Source: Bolinopsis microptera (taxonomy: Eukaryota; Ctenophora; Tentaculata; Lobata; Bolinopsidae). Taken from it: a stretch of 64,000 bases of DNA. The notes below the pieces were generated by a model. That model was not told the DNA's origin. It worked only from the letters and a program-made list of their open reading frames with translations, and made no database searches. Below, in pieces: positions 56,401 to 64,000 of the stretch. The stretch lies in NCBI RefSeq assembly GCF_026151205.1, contig NC_087083.1, forward strand, positions 9,855,460-9,919,459, written 5' to 3'. The position numbers were made by a program, and so were the translations under genes. How positions within the stretch are numbered: position 1 is the first letter of the stretch; every line of letters begins with the position of its first letter.

Positions 56401-57952
56401 CACTACTAGTACTACACACATTTGCATCAACAGTCTCTTTGTCCTTCTGAAGATTAAGAATCTTTGTCAGCCAGTCTGGTCCTAAAAACTCTGTTATCCA
56501 TGACTGCCCCATGAGCGACGGGCACTTGCCATCTATTATATACAGCTCTAATCCCTGTATCAGTCTTCCGTTGAACTCAACGTCTACCAGACTTTTACCT
56601 TTGACAGACAGTCTCTCGTTGTTAGCAACACGCAGGGTCTTGTTAGCAGCACGCAGGGTCTTGCCTAACCCTAACTTAGAAAAAACATCACAACTAACTA
56701 TACTTACCGTGGATCCACTGTCGAACTCCATCTGTAGATTAACTCCATTCAATTTAACCTGAACGAGTGGTTTAGAAATGTTCGTGTAGTTAACTGTCAG
56801 TTCATTGTCATCATAAAAATCATTATGAATTTCAACATTGCTCTCAGAAAACTTGAGCATGGTACAATCTAGGTCAGAAATTTCATTTTCAAAATCAACA
56901 TCATGATAAACAGAGGACTGACACACTAAACTTGTGTCCAATTCACCTAACTCACTCTCTGAGTTATCTACTAGTGAATACTCTAACACCTCCTCCACAA
57001 ATAAAATTTCCTCACTTGACTCCTCACTCTCGCTCTCAAGCTCTGAATTACTCTCTTCTGAACTTTCACTATCTGAACAAGCCTCCACATGATAAGTTTT
57101 GACGTCTTTCTTTCTCTTCTTCTTTCTCTTTGCGTGTTGACAGTTCTTACTGATGTGTCCCACTTTCTTACAGGCATGACATTTCGTGAAACATTGTTTC
57201 TCTGAATGTCCCTTCAGTGTACATTTCTTACATGTGACCACTGTTTTCTTGTCAGTCCTGTGGGATCTCTCTTTCTTCCTATACTTGACACTGTTTACTG
57301 TTCCACTGCTTGATGCGTTCATTTCTTGAGCCTCCAATTTGGTCTTCTCCAGTGACAACATGTGCTCTCTTGCGATTTCTAGGGTCAGATTGGTCTTCTT
57401 TAGCAGTTTGGCTTTCTCTCTCTCTTCTCTTAGTCCTGCTACAAATTGGTCTAACAATCTGGAATCTAGATCCTGAAACTCGCAATCAGTTGCACATACT
57501 AGCAGTCTCTCCATATAGCTAGTGCTCTTTTCATTCTCCTTTTGTCTGATCTGTGTGAAGTGATATCTTGAAGCGAATTTGGTTGGCCTGGGTGCGAAAT
57601 GTTCGCATAGTCTCTGCTTCAACTTACTGTATCTCTCTTCCACTAGCTTCGCTGGTTTACACAAGTTTGTGGCTTTTTTAAACATACTTGAGTCCATGTT
57701 GACGATGAGTAGCTTGGTTCTTTGGAGCTCTTTCAATTCCTCTATCCGGACTTCCCTTTCTCTAGTAAGTCTATCAGTTTCGTCCTGAGCTCTGTCGTTC
57801 TCCTCCGGGATTTCTGGGATTGTCGGGTCTTCCACCAGTTCCCCGACCTCTAGAAAAACCTCAAATTGTTCAAACCAACTTCTAGTTCTTACATCTGTGA
57901 CATCTGTCGTGGAGAGTGGTTCAATAAACTGATATCTCATCACTGTCGCCAT
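53435..57952 (-). CDS. Ty3/gypsy Gag-Pol polyprotein, single 1505-aa frame
   Basis: Domains in order (approximate residues): Gag; two zinc knuckles C-x2-C-x4-H-type (237-275); acidic Ser/Glu stretch; aspartic protease with DSG (about 408); reverse transcriptase with LDVRQAYNNI and a VDD active site (about 720); RNase H with TDAS, KEAT and TDNQPL (from 870); integrase with an HHCC finger (about 1095) and a D-D-E core (VHIDYAG, SDNGTNF, CCERF; 1158-1246). Gag and Pol are fused without a frameshift. No envelope gene is seen. The residue before VDD is Arg instead of the usual Tyr. The frame is otherwise undamaged, so the copy is young. The ATG abuts the 5' LTR end and the primer-binding site appears to overlap the start codon (TGGCGACAGTGAT). 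Confidence 0.95.
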   Translation of the reverse strand: MATVMRYQFIEPLSTTDVTDVRTRSWFEQFEVFLEVGELVEDPTIPEIPEENDRAQDETDRLTREREVRIEELKELQRTKLLIVNMDSSMFKKATNLCKPAKLVEERYSKLKQRLCEHFAPRPTKFASRYHFTQIRQKENEKSTSYMERLLVCATDCEFQDLDSRLLDQFVAGLREEREKAKLLKKTNLTLEIAREHMLSLEKTKLEAQEMNASSSGTVNSVKYRKKERSHRTDKKTVVTCKKCTLKGHSEKQCFTKCHACKKVGHISKNCQHAKRKKKRKKDVKTYHVEACSDSESSEESNSELESESEESSEEILFVEEVLEYSLVDNSESELGELDTSLVCQSSVYHDVDFENEISDLDCTMLKFSESNVEIHNDFYDDNELTVNYTNISKPLVQVKLNGVNLQMEFDSGSTVSIVSCDVFSKLGLGKTLRAANKTLRVANNERLSVKGKSLVDVEFNGRLIQGLELYIIDGKCPSLMGQSWITEFLGPDWLTKILNLQKDKETVDANVCSTSSVDEELVTAVSDRDMEVFKLRTISKLKESPIFQQGLGLISGAEAKLILKEGAQPKSLGVRPLPYAKKKQVGDELQRMINEGILSKVEGASPWGTPVVPVFKGEKTRICGSYNLTLNPGMAAQQYPLPSIEECFNKVTGGKKFTKLDVRQAYNNIPIRKEDRILTTINTHLGQLMWNRLPYGIAPAAAIFQETIDQTLAGIQMCCCRVDDILISGKDDEEHMTILNEVITRLENQGYRCKPEKSQFMEDEVTYLGHTVNKDGIKPVKSKVEDLLKMKVPKSVDELVSFLGGVNYYRRYIANMSQIISPLDELRKKGVKWKWGKEQQKSWEKLRNMLSSETVLTLYNPNLPLKLDTDASSHGLGAVLSHVMPDGTERPVEYISRTLTSAEKNYSQIDKEATAIVWGVKRFHLYLYGRKFKLVTDNQPLVHIFNKNKQLSVMTAARLTRWSIFLMDYDYEIAYRSTKAHGNADMLSRLPVPHTKQDEEEAKEELVFSVDIEDTCLTAKKIESYTKKDPILSKALHYIMNGWPDKGIQFSEEMTAYWNRRSELSVELGCITWGCRVIIPSKLRSTVLENLHVTHLGMSGMKTLARSYVYWPRINSEIEQLASTCKSCGKHGKSLPSLTEHPWTKPTMPWQRVHIDYAGPFFNKMWLVVYDAYTRWPEVIKMNKDTTSAATIRALREIFSRNGLPFVIVSDNGTNFTSDEFEKFLSSNNIRHLKTGTYHPKSNGCCERFVGTFKSAMKKMNEDCKDIHKNLANFLIRYRNTPHSVTGTPPAEAMFKRSLRSRLHQITPLDQQKVDSMDIEKEQAVLDSSRIRNRQFEEQQDVYVQPTAKDTWKEGVIEKRLGNSNMYEVQFGGRKVVKHADQIKKRLRPMLQRKKPTLYSPPGNLETSNSHVQLNVSPSHNSPVRGPLELENVSPARVPSVSVSQSQPPTPIQATVTRPTTSNVTTQSTRLTTTKTNNTPNTGSAPVSLRRSDRLANKPRRCWN

Positions 57953-57973
57953 TGTTGTGTTCCGGGGTTCTTA
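57953..57973 (-). mobile_element. 5' LTR of gypsy, inner 21 bp
   Basis: TGTTGTGTTCCGGGGTTCTTA matches one end of the 115-bp LTR. The rest of this LTR lies at 62549-62646 beyond the CR1-like LINE. Confidence 0.85.
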
Positions 57974-60900
57974 GTAGTAGTAGTAGTAGTAGTAAACCCG
58001 CAATGGGGTGGCATGTGCCTCAATAAAATATTACAATCATTTATTATTATATCAATTTATCGTTAAATATTTCAAAAATATCAATAACGTATGGTTGATC
58101 CTTCACACTTGGTAAAATATATAAAAATTAAGTTAATCTACACTAAAGAATAAATAATCTATATTATATAAATCAACAATATTAACTCCCCATCTTCTTG
58201 TAGTCATTTATCAAAGCGGTAGAAATCCAAGTAATTTTAGTACGCGGTGCGCAAGGAATTTCGTTTTTAAAAAATGTGTAGGCAAGATAAGCCTAAGTGT
58301 GGCAGTGAAAATTGAAAAATAAGTTGCAGAATAAATTGCAGTGACTGACTGTCAAATGCATTATCGCAGTTCATTTATTTGACTGCACTAACGTTTAGGA
58401 TTCTTACAGCTGTTATATTTTGCTAATATTTTGTTTAAAAGTTGTAAAGGACAAAGTTCTTGTCCGTCCACGAAAGGTTTTCTAGGTCAAGTTTTTGTTT
58501 GTCCTGTAAGTAACGTACAATGTTGTCCTTGTATGAATTAATAAACTTATCTTGTAACTTAGGTACGTTGAAGGGAAGGATTTTATTTATTTCGTTTATC
58601 GTGTTGTTATATAATCGTGGTCCTACGTTAGAGATGCTATAATCGGTGATCCGTAATCTGTTGAACTTAATTTCAAAATACTTTGGATTTCTCCTTTCCG
58701 TTTGTCTAAGCGGTGATTTTTCAAATATACTACAGATACTCGATGGTGCTACTCCCATATAAACCTTGTGCATCAAAGTTAGACAGCTTTTAGCAATGAG
58801 ATTAGGAAGAGCTAAAATTCCTATTTTGTTGAAGATGGATTTTGTGTGAGATGGTAGTTTACGTTTTTCTTTGTCGTAAAAATAGTTATGATATTCTGAA
58901 TCAGTGGCGCGAATAGCTTTCTTTTGAGCAGAGAATAAAGACTGAATGGAATTTAAAGATTTAGTACCCCAAACAGTAGCGCAGTAATACAGGTGAGATT
59001 GAATTAAACTATTGTATAGCATTTTTTGAGCTTTATTCGGAATGGAACTTTTAAGTTTCATCATTACGCCTGCATTTCTGGATATTTTAGTCTTTAACTG
59101 TTTAATGTGCTGGCTCCAGCTAAGTTTTGAGTCAATAATGACACCTAAAAATCGTTCATGTTCACTTTTCACTAGTCGCTGTCCTTCTATACTAATATTT
59201 ATATCCTCTGGTAATCTGTTAGTGAATATCATGTATTTAGTTTTTCCTACATTAAGTTTAAGACCGTTGTTTTTAACCCATGTCAGTACAGTATTTAAAA
59301 CTCTGTTTGCACGCATGTTCAGTTCAGTGTACGTGTCGGCAGAAACGATGATGTTTGCATCATCAGCGAAGAAAATATAATGGGCTATATCGCTTAAATT
59401 TGCAAGGTCGTTTATGTAAATAATGAACAATATAGGACCAAGAATGGACCCTTGAGGAACTCCATGTTCCAATCCCATTTTTTCTGAACTGCAACCGTTG
59501 ACGTGAACATACTGTTTCCGGTTAGTTAGATAAGACTCAAACCAGGATAAGCTAAGGCCTCTTACACCATAGTGCTCCAGCTTATGTAGCAGTATCTCAC
59601 TGTCTACTAGGTCAAACGCCTTGGAGAAGTCAAGAAGCAGTAATGCTGACACTTGCTTCCTTTCTAGAGCTTTATGTAAGTTAAACTGAGCTTCAAGCAA
59701 CGCATGTTCACAACTGTGACCCGATCTAAAACCAAATTGCGACGCATATAGAATATTACGTGATTTTAGGTGCTTTACTAAACGTGCATGCATTATTTTT
59801 TCGAATATCTTTGAGAAGCAGGACAAAAGTGAGATTGGTCTGTAGTTTGTAATTTCGCTGCGCGATCCTCCTTTATGGAGTGGGATAACCTTAGCAAGTT
59901 TGAGCTTTTCGGGGAATACTCCTTCGTGAAGGGAGTGTGAGATCAGGTGATTAACTACTGGAGACAGCACATTGCAAACCTTTTTAAGAGGCTGTATATT
60001 CATATCTGAAGTCGATTTGTTCTTAAGATCATGTATGATTTCAGCAATTTCGGAGGGCGAGGAGTCCTCCAGCTCCATATCAAAATCACATCGACTAGAT
60101 TGGGGAAGAGAATGTCCTACTGATCCTGCACCGCGAACCAGATTGTTTTCGCTCTTTAGGTTCTCAGCTATATTAGTAAAATAATCATTAAAACTGTCAG
60201 CTATATCTTGTGAGTCGGTTATAACTCTATTTTTATAGTTAATCTTACTTATTTTTATTTTTTCTTTTGATTTCTTGTTTAATATTTGATTAATCATTTG
60301 CCATTGTAATTTGCTATTGCTCGCATGCTTTTTAAAATATGATGCGTAATACTTCTTTTTCGCAATATCTACTTGTTTTTCAACAAACTTTTTCATATGC
60401 TTATAAGTTTTTTCATTTTTTTCAGTAGGCTCTTTAACAAAGGATTTATATAGTTGGTTCTTTCGATTGCATGCACATTGAAGCCAATCTAATATCCACG
60501 GTTTAGAGTTTTTTCTGTGGTTTGATTTTTTCTTTTTAACTGGAAAACACTCATTATAGACTTCTTCATATTTAGTGTGAAAAGCTTCAAATTTTGTATT
60601 TGTCCCGTCAACGTTGTGTAAAAAATTCCAATCAATAGACGCTATTTTCTCCTCAAAACGAGCGATTTTCTCTTCATTTATTACTCGGTTTGATGATTCA
60701 CAAGTTTCATTTTTCAATTTATTTCCTATTCTATTAGTGTCGAGAAGTATGCCGGTAAATGTGGCAAGGTGATCAGATAGCGATTCAGTTATAATGCCTG
60801 ACTTTGTTATAGCATGGCATTGGTTTACGAAAATGTGATCAATAAGTGTAGCACTGTGACAAGTAATACGAGTTGGTCGTGATATCGTTGGTGCGAATCC

Positions 60901-62548
60901 ATACTCTGCAAAAATATCAACATATTTAGTAGTATGGTCATTTACACCGTATTCTAATAGATTAATATTGGTATCACCTAGAAATAATACGTTTTTGTTG
61001 CTATGTCGCGCCAAATCTTTTAGGGTGTTTTCCAATTTTTCTAAGTAACTGGGGACATTACCACTGGGAGACCGATACATATTGCATAGTATGATGTTTT
61101 TGTGGCCATTTTGAGCTATCTCTATTAACTGAAATTCGCCAACGTTTGGATCATCTCTATAAGATAATTCAGATCGTGCAGTGACATCAGATAATTCACA
61201 GAGATTCTTGTTTACATAGGTTACTAGACCACCGCCCTTACCAGAGTCCCTTGCGGGAGCCTGAATAAAGGGGGGATGAAAGCCTTCTAACTCTAATTCT
61301 TTTCCTTGAAAAGCCATATTTACAACCGTGCAGTTTGTTTCGTTGAAACACAGAACATCAAATTTTAGGTGCTGTTCAATTTCATCACGTATATTAGAGA
61401 TTGCTTTGCTCAAAGATCGAATATTAAGAGATTGTACTTTAAATTCATAAGGCCTACTCGTGTTGATTTGCCGTGGTTCGTCGTATTTACAGCTATTTAG
61501 TACATCTGAGCAGTTATCCCACGGATTAAAGTTTAAGTCATTGTTTTCTTCAAAAGTATTACCTATATAATTAGAGTCATGGTTTCTATGGTATGGGTTA
61601 AATTTTGCGCTATTCTCGTAATTACCGTGTACGGTGTATAATTGTCTAGGTGATACCTCGAAACCAGGAAACAATTCACGTGTGCAGCTTTTGCATCCTA
61701 ACTCGCCCGCTGAGCATTTATTGTGCGAATAAGCGTCGCATATCCAGCAAACCGCCATTTTTGATTTGTTTCCTAGCTTTTTACAAGTTTTGCAACTCAC
61801 CCTGGCAAAACTTACTTTAGATTTAGCTTTTGTTTCTGTACTACAGGGTATGTAAGTGTTACACGAATTTTCATTAGTTAGAGTGGTAATATCAGTATTA
61901 GTAAACGGAAATATGTCAGTAGTACATGCCAAACAATACCAGTTTATGAGACTATTGTCTAATTTCATTCGATTTACGTCATTTGGTTCAAGATTAGCAC
62001 ATTTCCGATGAAAAATATCGTTACAAAGGCTGCATTTTAGCGGATCTTTACGTTCTAAACATTTTTTAGAGCATAATCTACATCTACAAGACTCTTTGCA
62101 CATCTTTAATTTGCAAAGTATAACTATAGATTACTGGTTATATGATATACGATAGATTACTGATTATCAATATAAAATTAAAGATCTAAAGAGATTTATA
62201 CAGGAACTGTGGGTCAAGAAAACGGGTTAAGTTTTATGTTTGACTCCTAGTTCCAAAATCAGTCAAAATCTGGTTAAATAATTGATTAAATAGTTAAAAT
62301 ATTTAAATATAAATACACTGAATTTACTCCAGTAATTCTACGCTTGTGTTGTGTTGAAATTAGTTCGGTCCGGGTTTATGTTGTTGTTATCTGCAATTTT
62401 GCTTATAACCGGTTCAGATAAGATAAGAAAGAGTAAAAAACCGTTTAAAATTTACTGTGATACATTTACCATGGTCTATAAGCCATCGCAATAAAAAATA
62501 ATTTATGATTAGAAAAGAAAAAAGAAGATAAGGGACTTGCTGTTTTTG
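57974..62548 (-). mobile_element. Full-length CR1-like LINE inserted in the gypsy 5' LTR
   Basis: The insertion is bounded by CTTA on both sides (57970-57973 and 62549-62552), within the otherwise continuous LTR sequence. On the minus strand it has about 445 bp of 5' leader, one ORF (62103-58435), about 440 bp of 3' UTR and a terminal (TAC)n tail of seven units. A simple-repeat 3' tail is usual for CR1/L2-type LINEs. Confidence 0.88.
58435..62103 (-). CDS. LINE ORF: PHD finger, EEP endonuclease, reverse transcriptase, 1222 aa
   Basis: Residues 1-60 form a PHD-like finger (CRLCSKKC, CSLCNDIFHRKC, WYCLAC). A second Cys/His cluster follows at about 107-145 (CKTC, CWICDAYSHNKC, CKSC). The endonuclease/exonuclease/phosphatase domain occupies about 225-455, with SLNIRSL, FNETN, GDTNI, IDHIFVN and SDHLATF. 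The RT occupies about 690-960, with NYRPISLLS, DFSKAFDLVD, HGVPQGSILGPILF and FADD. A C-terminal region follows. The frame is intact, so the copy may be recent and active. Family: CR1/L2-like, because of the PHD-type N-terminus fused in one ORF. Exact clade not resolved. Confidence 0.93.
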   Translation of the reverse strand: MCKESCRCRLCSKKCLERKDPLKCSLCNDIFHRKCANLEPNDVNRMKLDNSLINWYCLACTTDIFPFTNTDITTLTNENSCNTYIPCSTETKAKSKVSFARVSCKTCKKLGNKSKMAVCWICDAYSHNKCSAGELGCKSCTRELFPGFEVSPRQLYTVHGNYENSAKFNPYHRNHDSNYIGNTFEENNDLNFNPWDNCSDVLNSCKYDEPRQINTSRPYEFKVQSLNIRSLSKAISNIRDEIEQHLKFDVLCFNETNCTVVNMAFQGKELELEGFHPPFIQAPARDSGKGGGLVTYVNKNLCELSDVTARSELSYRDDPNVGEFQLIEIAQNGHKNIILCNMYRSPSGNVPSYLEKLENTLKDLARHSNKNVLFLGDTNINLLEYGVNDHTTKYVDIFAEYGFAPTISRPTRITCHSATLIDHIFVNQCHAITKSGIITESLSDHLATFTGILLDTNRIGNKLKNETCESSNRVINEEKIARFEEKIASIDWNFLHNVDGTNTKFEAFHTKYEEVYNECFPVKKKKSNHRKNSKPWILDWLQCACNRKNQLYKSFVKEPTEKNEKTYKHMKKFVEKQVDIAKKKYYASYFKKHASNSKLQWQMINQILNKKSKEKIKISKINYKNRVITDSQDIADSFNDYFTNIAENLKSENNLVRGAGSVGHSLPQSSRCDFDMELEDSSPSEIAEIIHDLKNKSTSDMNIQPLKKVCNVLSPVVNHLISHSLHEGVFPEKLKLAKVIPLHKGGSRSEITNYRPISLLSCFSKIFEKIMHARLVKHLKSRNILYASQFGFRSGHSCEHALLEAQFNLHKALERKQVSALLLLDFSKAFDLVDSEILLHKLEHYGVRGLSLSWFESYLTNRKQYVHVNGCSSEKMGLEHGVPQGSILGPILFIIYINDLANLSDIAHYIFFADDANIIVSADTYTELNMRANRVLNTVLTWVKNNGLKLNVGKTKYMIFTNRLPEDINISIEGQRLVKSEHERFLGVIIDSKLSWSQHIKQLKTKISRNAGVMMKLKSSIPNKAQKMLYNSLIQSHLYYCATVWGTKSLNSIQSLFSAQKKAIRATDSEYHNYFYDKEKRKLPSHTKSIFNKIGILALPNLIAKSCLTLMHKVYMGVAPSSICSIFEKSPLRQTERRNPKYFEIKFNRLRITDYSISNVGPRLYNNTINEINKILPFNVPKLQDKFINSYKDNIVRYLQDKQKLDLENLSWTDKNFVLYNF

Positions 62549-62646
62549 CTTATCAGTAATGAACAATTGAAACGATCACTTCCTAAAACCTAAAGGCTAT
62601 TAGTATGATTAGTTAACAATATAAAATCATATATCAATATATAACA
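62549..62646 (-). mobile_element. 5' LTR of gypsy, outer 98 bp
   Basis: Matches the outer part of the LTR at 52904-53000 and is followed by the target duplication CCTAT (62647-62651). Confidence 0.88.
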
Positions 62647-63195
62647 CCTATTCTCTGGGAGTGGGTGCTGCGACGTATCTTTCCCAATGACCATGATCTC
62701 TGTTTTCTTTGCGTTCATCTTTAAACCCCCGAGCCCACAGTATTTCGCAATATTGTCCGTAGTTTCTTGCAGTTCTTCAACAGTGTCATCCATTCCTGCG
62801 ATGTCATCAGCATAGTCTAGATCAATGACACATTTTTCCGGTTGTCTGGAACTTTGTCTGTACTGAAGAGTAAAACCACGGGATATATTTTTAAACTTCT
62901 CTGCAAGTTCTAATCCCCAGTTAAGTACAAGATTAAAAATGGGGGGCCCTTGCACATCACCTTGTCCAGTCCCCGAATCGACATCAAACCATCTTGTCAA
63001 TTCTCCATTGACACGAACTGCACTTTCAGTTGCTCTAAAGAACGCTTTGAAAACATTGATATATTTTGTCGGAAGACCATAATGTTCAAAAGCTTTCCAA
63101 ATAAAGTCACGATCGATTGAATCAAAAGCAGCTTTAAAATCAATAAAGTTTATGTACAAAGGGACGTTGAATTCTATACAATTGTAGTTCATAAT
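62647..63195 (-). pseudogene. RT-core part of the old LINE split by gypsy
   Basis: The minus frame encodes YINFIDFKAAFDSIDR, TGQGDVQGPPIFNLVL, LDYADDIAGMDDT and GLKMNAKKTEIMV: RT motifs up to the thumb. It ends HPLPENR at the gypsy junction. The sequence picks up at TIDITVDGN on the other side (51986 downward), which shows one LINE was split. Truncated at its 5' end near 63195, without endonuclease. Confidence 0.88.
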
Positions 63196-64000
63196 CTATT
63201 ACAGTTGTAAATGAATGGAAAAAGGAGCGTAACATTTTGCATTTGCGGACGGTTATTCAAATTTTATTTGGGAAAGAAAGACACTGGCAGCGGTCCACTC
63301 TACCCATGAGTATGGGTTTTGGTCAAATATCCAGTCGATTTCTCGGGACAATTAACAATCAAATGTCGTATATAACTCTATTACTACCTTATTCTCTTAT
63401 TACATTATACTTGAACGCTGGAGGCCCTAGCGTTCACCTTTAAAAAATATATTCAGCCGGATATCCGGTCGGTTCCTAGTATGGTAATTGATAAAATACA
63501 CAGTCTATGAATTACAAGTTCCCGGTACATGTCGAAATCTAGCTGCATCAGTGAAATTGTATCACTCTCCAAACGATAGATAATAGTATAGTTTAAGATA
63601 CGAGTGGTTAATAATTGGATGCTTGTTATAAAAGATAATATATATTAACTGCACACTGATTATAATTCGATACTGTAGACATGAGATTCCTGATTCATAG
63701 AGAACTAGCCGGGGCAAATATGTCGTGGCAACTACTAATACTATAACTCTATTACTATACGTATAACATAAACAAATGCGAATAATAAACGGAGAAACGT
63801 CACTGAAATCTTATTACCTATACCTTCAGACCTTTAGAAAGAGAAGAATTTAGAGTTTAGACCTGATGGCGATTTTTCTCACCAAGTTAACAGAGCCTGT
63901 CACCCCCATTTTATTCTCATTATATAATATTAGACGAGACTACCTTATCGGACCTTATTTGGACGGACATTACATGAACGGACATAATTATGAACGGACA
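63196..64000. other. Window end, no gene supported
   Basis: Contains a CCGGATATCCGG-type dispersed repeat at about 63455. At 63945-64000 are words (ACCTTATCGGAC, GGACGGACATTAC, CGGACATAATTATGAACGG) resembling the flanks of the MULE remnant at about 32880 and 34680, possibly the terminus of a related element running off the window. Confidence 0.5.

Overview
This is animal nuclear DNA: AT-rich, with short GT-AG introns, a UDP-glucuronosyltransferase, twin-domain C-type lectins, an inositol polyphosphate multikinase and a dense mix of LINE, LTR and inverted-repeat elements. I read no rRNA, CRISPR or bacterial operon structure. The organism cannot be fixed from the sequence. The secreted isopenicillin-N-synthase-like 2OG oxygenase and a gene nested inside another gene's intron would fit a ctenophore, and a cnidarian or another early-branching invertebrate is also possible.

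Genes, left to right. (1) 342-7563 (+): an 8-exon IPMK-type kinase (279 aa) whose last intron holds a 21-bp minisatellite. (2) 10048-11182 and 13490-14697 (+): tandem secreted twin-CTLD lectins, the second carrying a frameshift. (3) 17003-19122 (+): a 6-exon cysteine-containing secreted protein of 203 aa, family not recognised, too fragmented to show as a long ORF. (4) 22272-24592 (+): a 3-exon UGT (618 aa) behind a CRE and a TATA box. (5) 29111-36037 (-): a 6-exon, 389-aa 2OG-Fe(II) oxygenase. Inside its intron 5, on the opposite strand, sits an intact intronless protein kinase (29840-30697). Inside its intron 2 sits a MULE transposase remnant with a FLYWCH finger.

From about 36 kb to the end the window is almost entirely transposable elements: LINE fragments, a 289-bp hAT MITE with a perfect 8-bp target duplication, a 6.4-kb inverted-repeat structure (40846-47205) carrying a nested 2-kb TIR element whose empty site survives nearby, an inverted second copy of that element, and a three-layer nest at 51.3-63.2 kb. 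In the nest an old LINE was split by a short-LTR Ty3/gypsy element (5-bp target duplication), whose 5' LTR was then split by an intact PHD-finger CR1-like LINE.

The most unusual signal is a repeated architecture at splice donors. In two unrelated genes, at four exons, the 5' splice site, in three cases with the 3' end of its exon, has been copied in tandem into the adjacent intron. Gene models marked as multi-exon were assembled by hand from splice sites, reading phase and domain continuity. All internal phases agree, but no transcript evidence was available.
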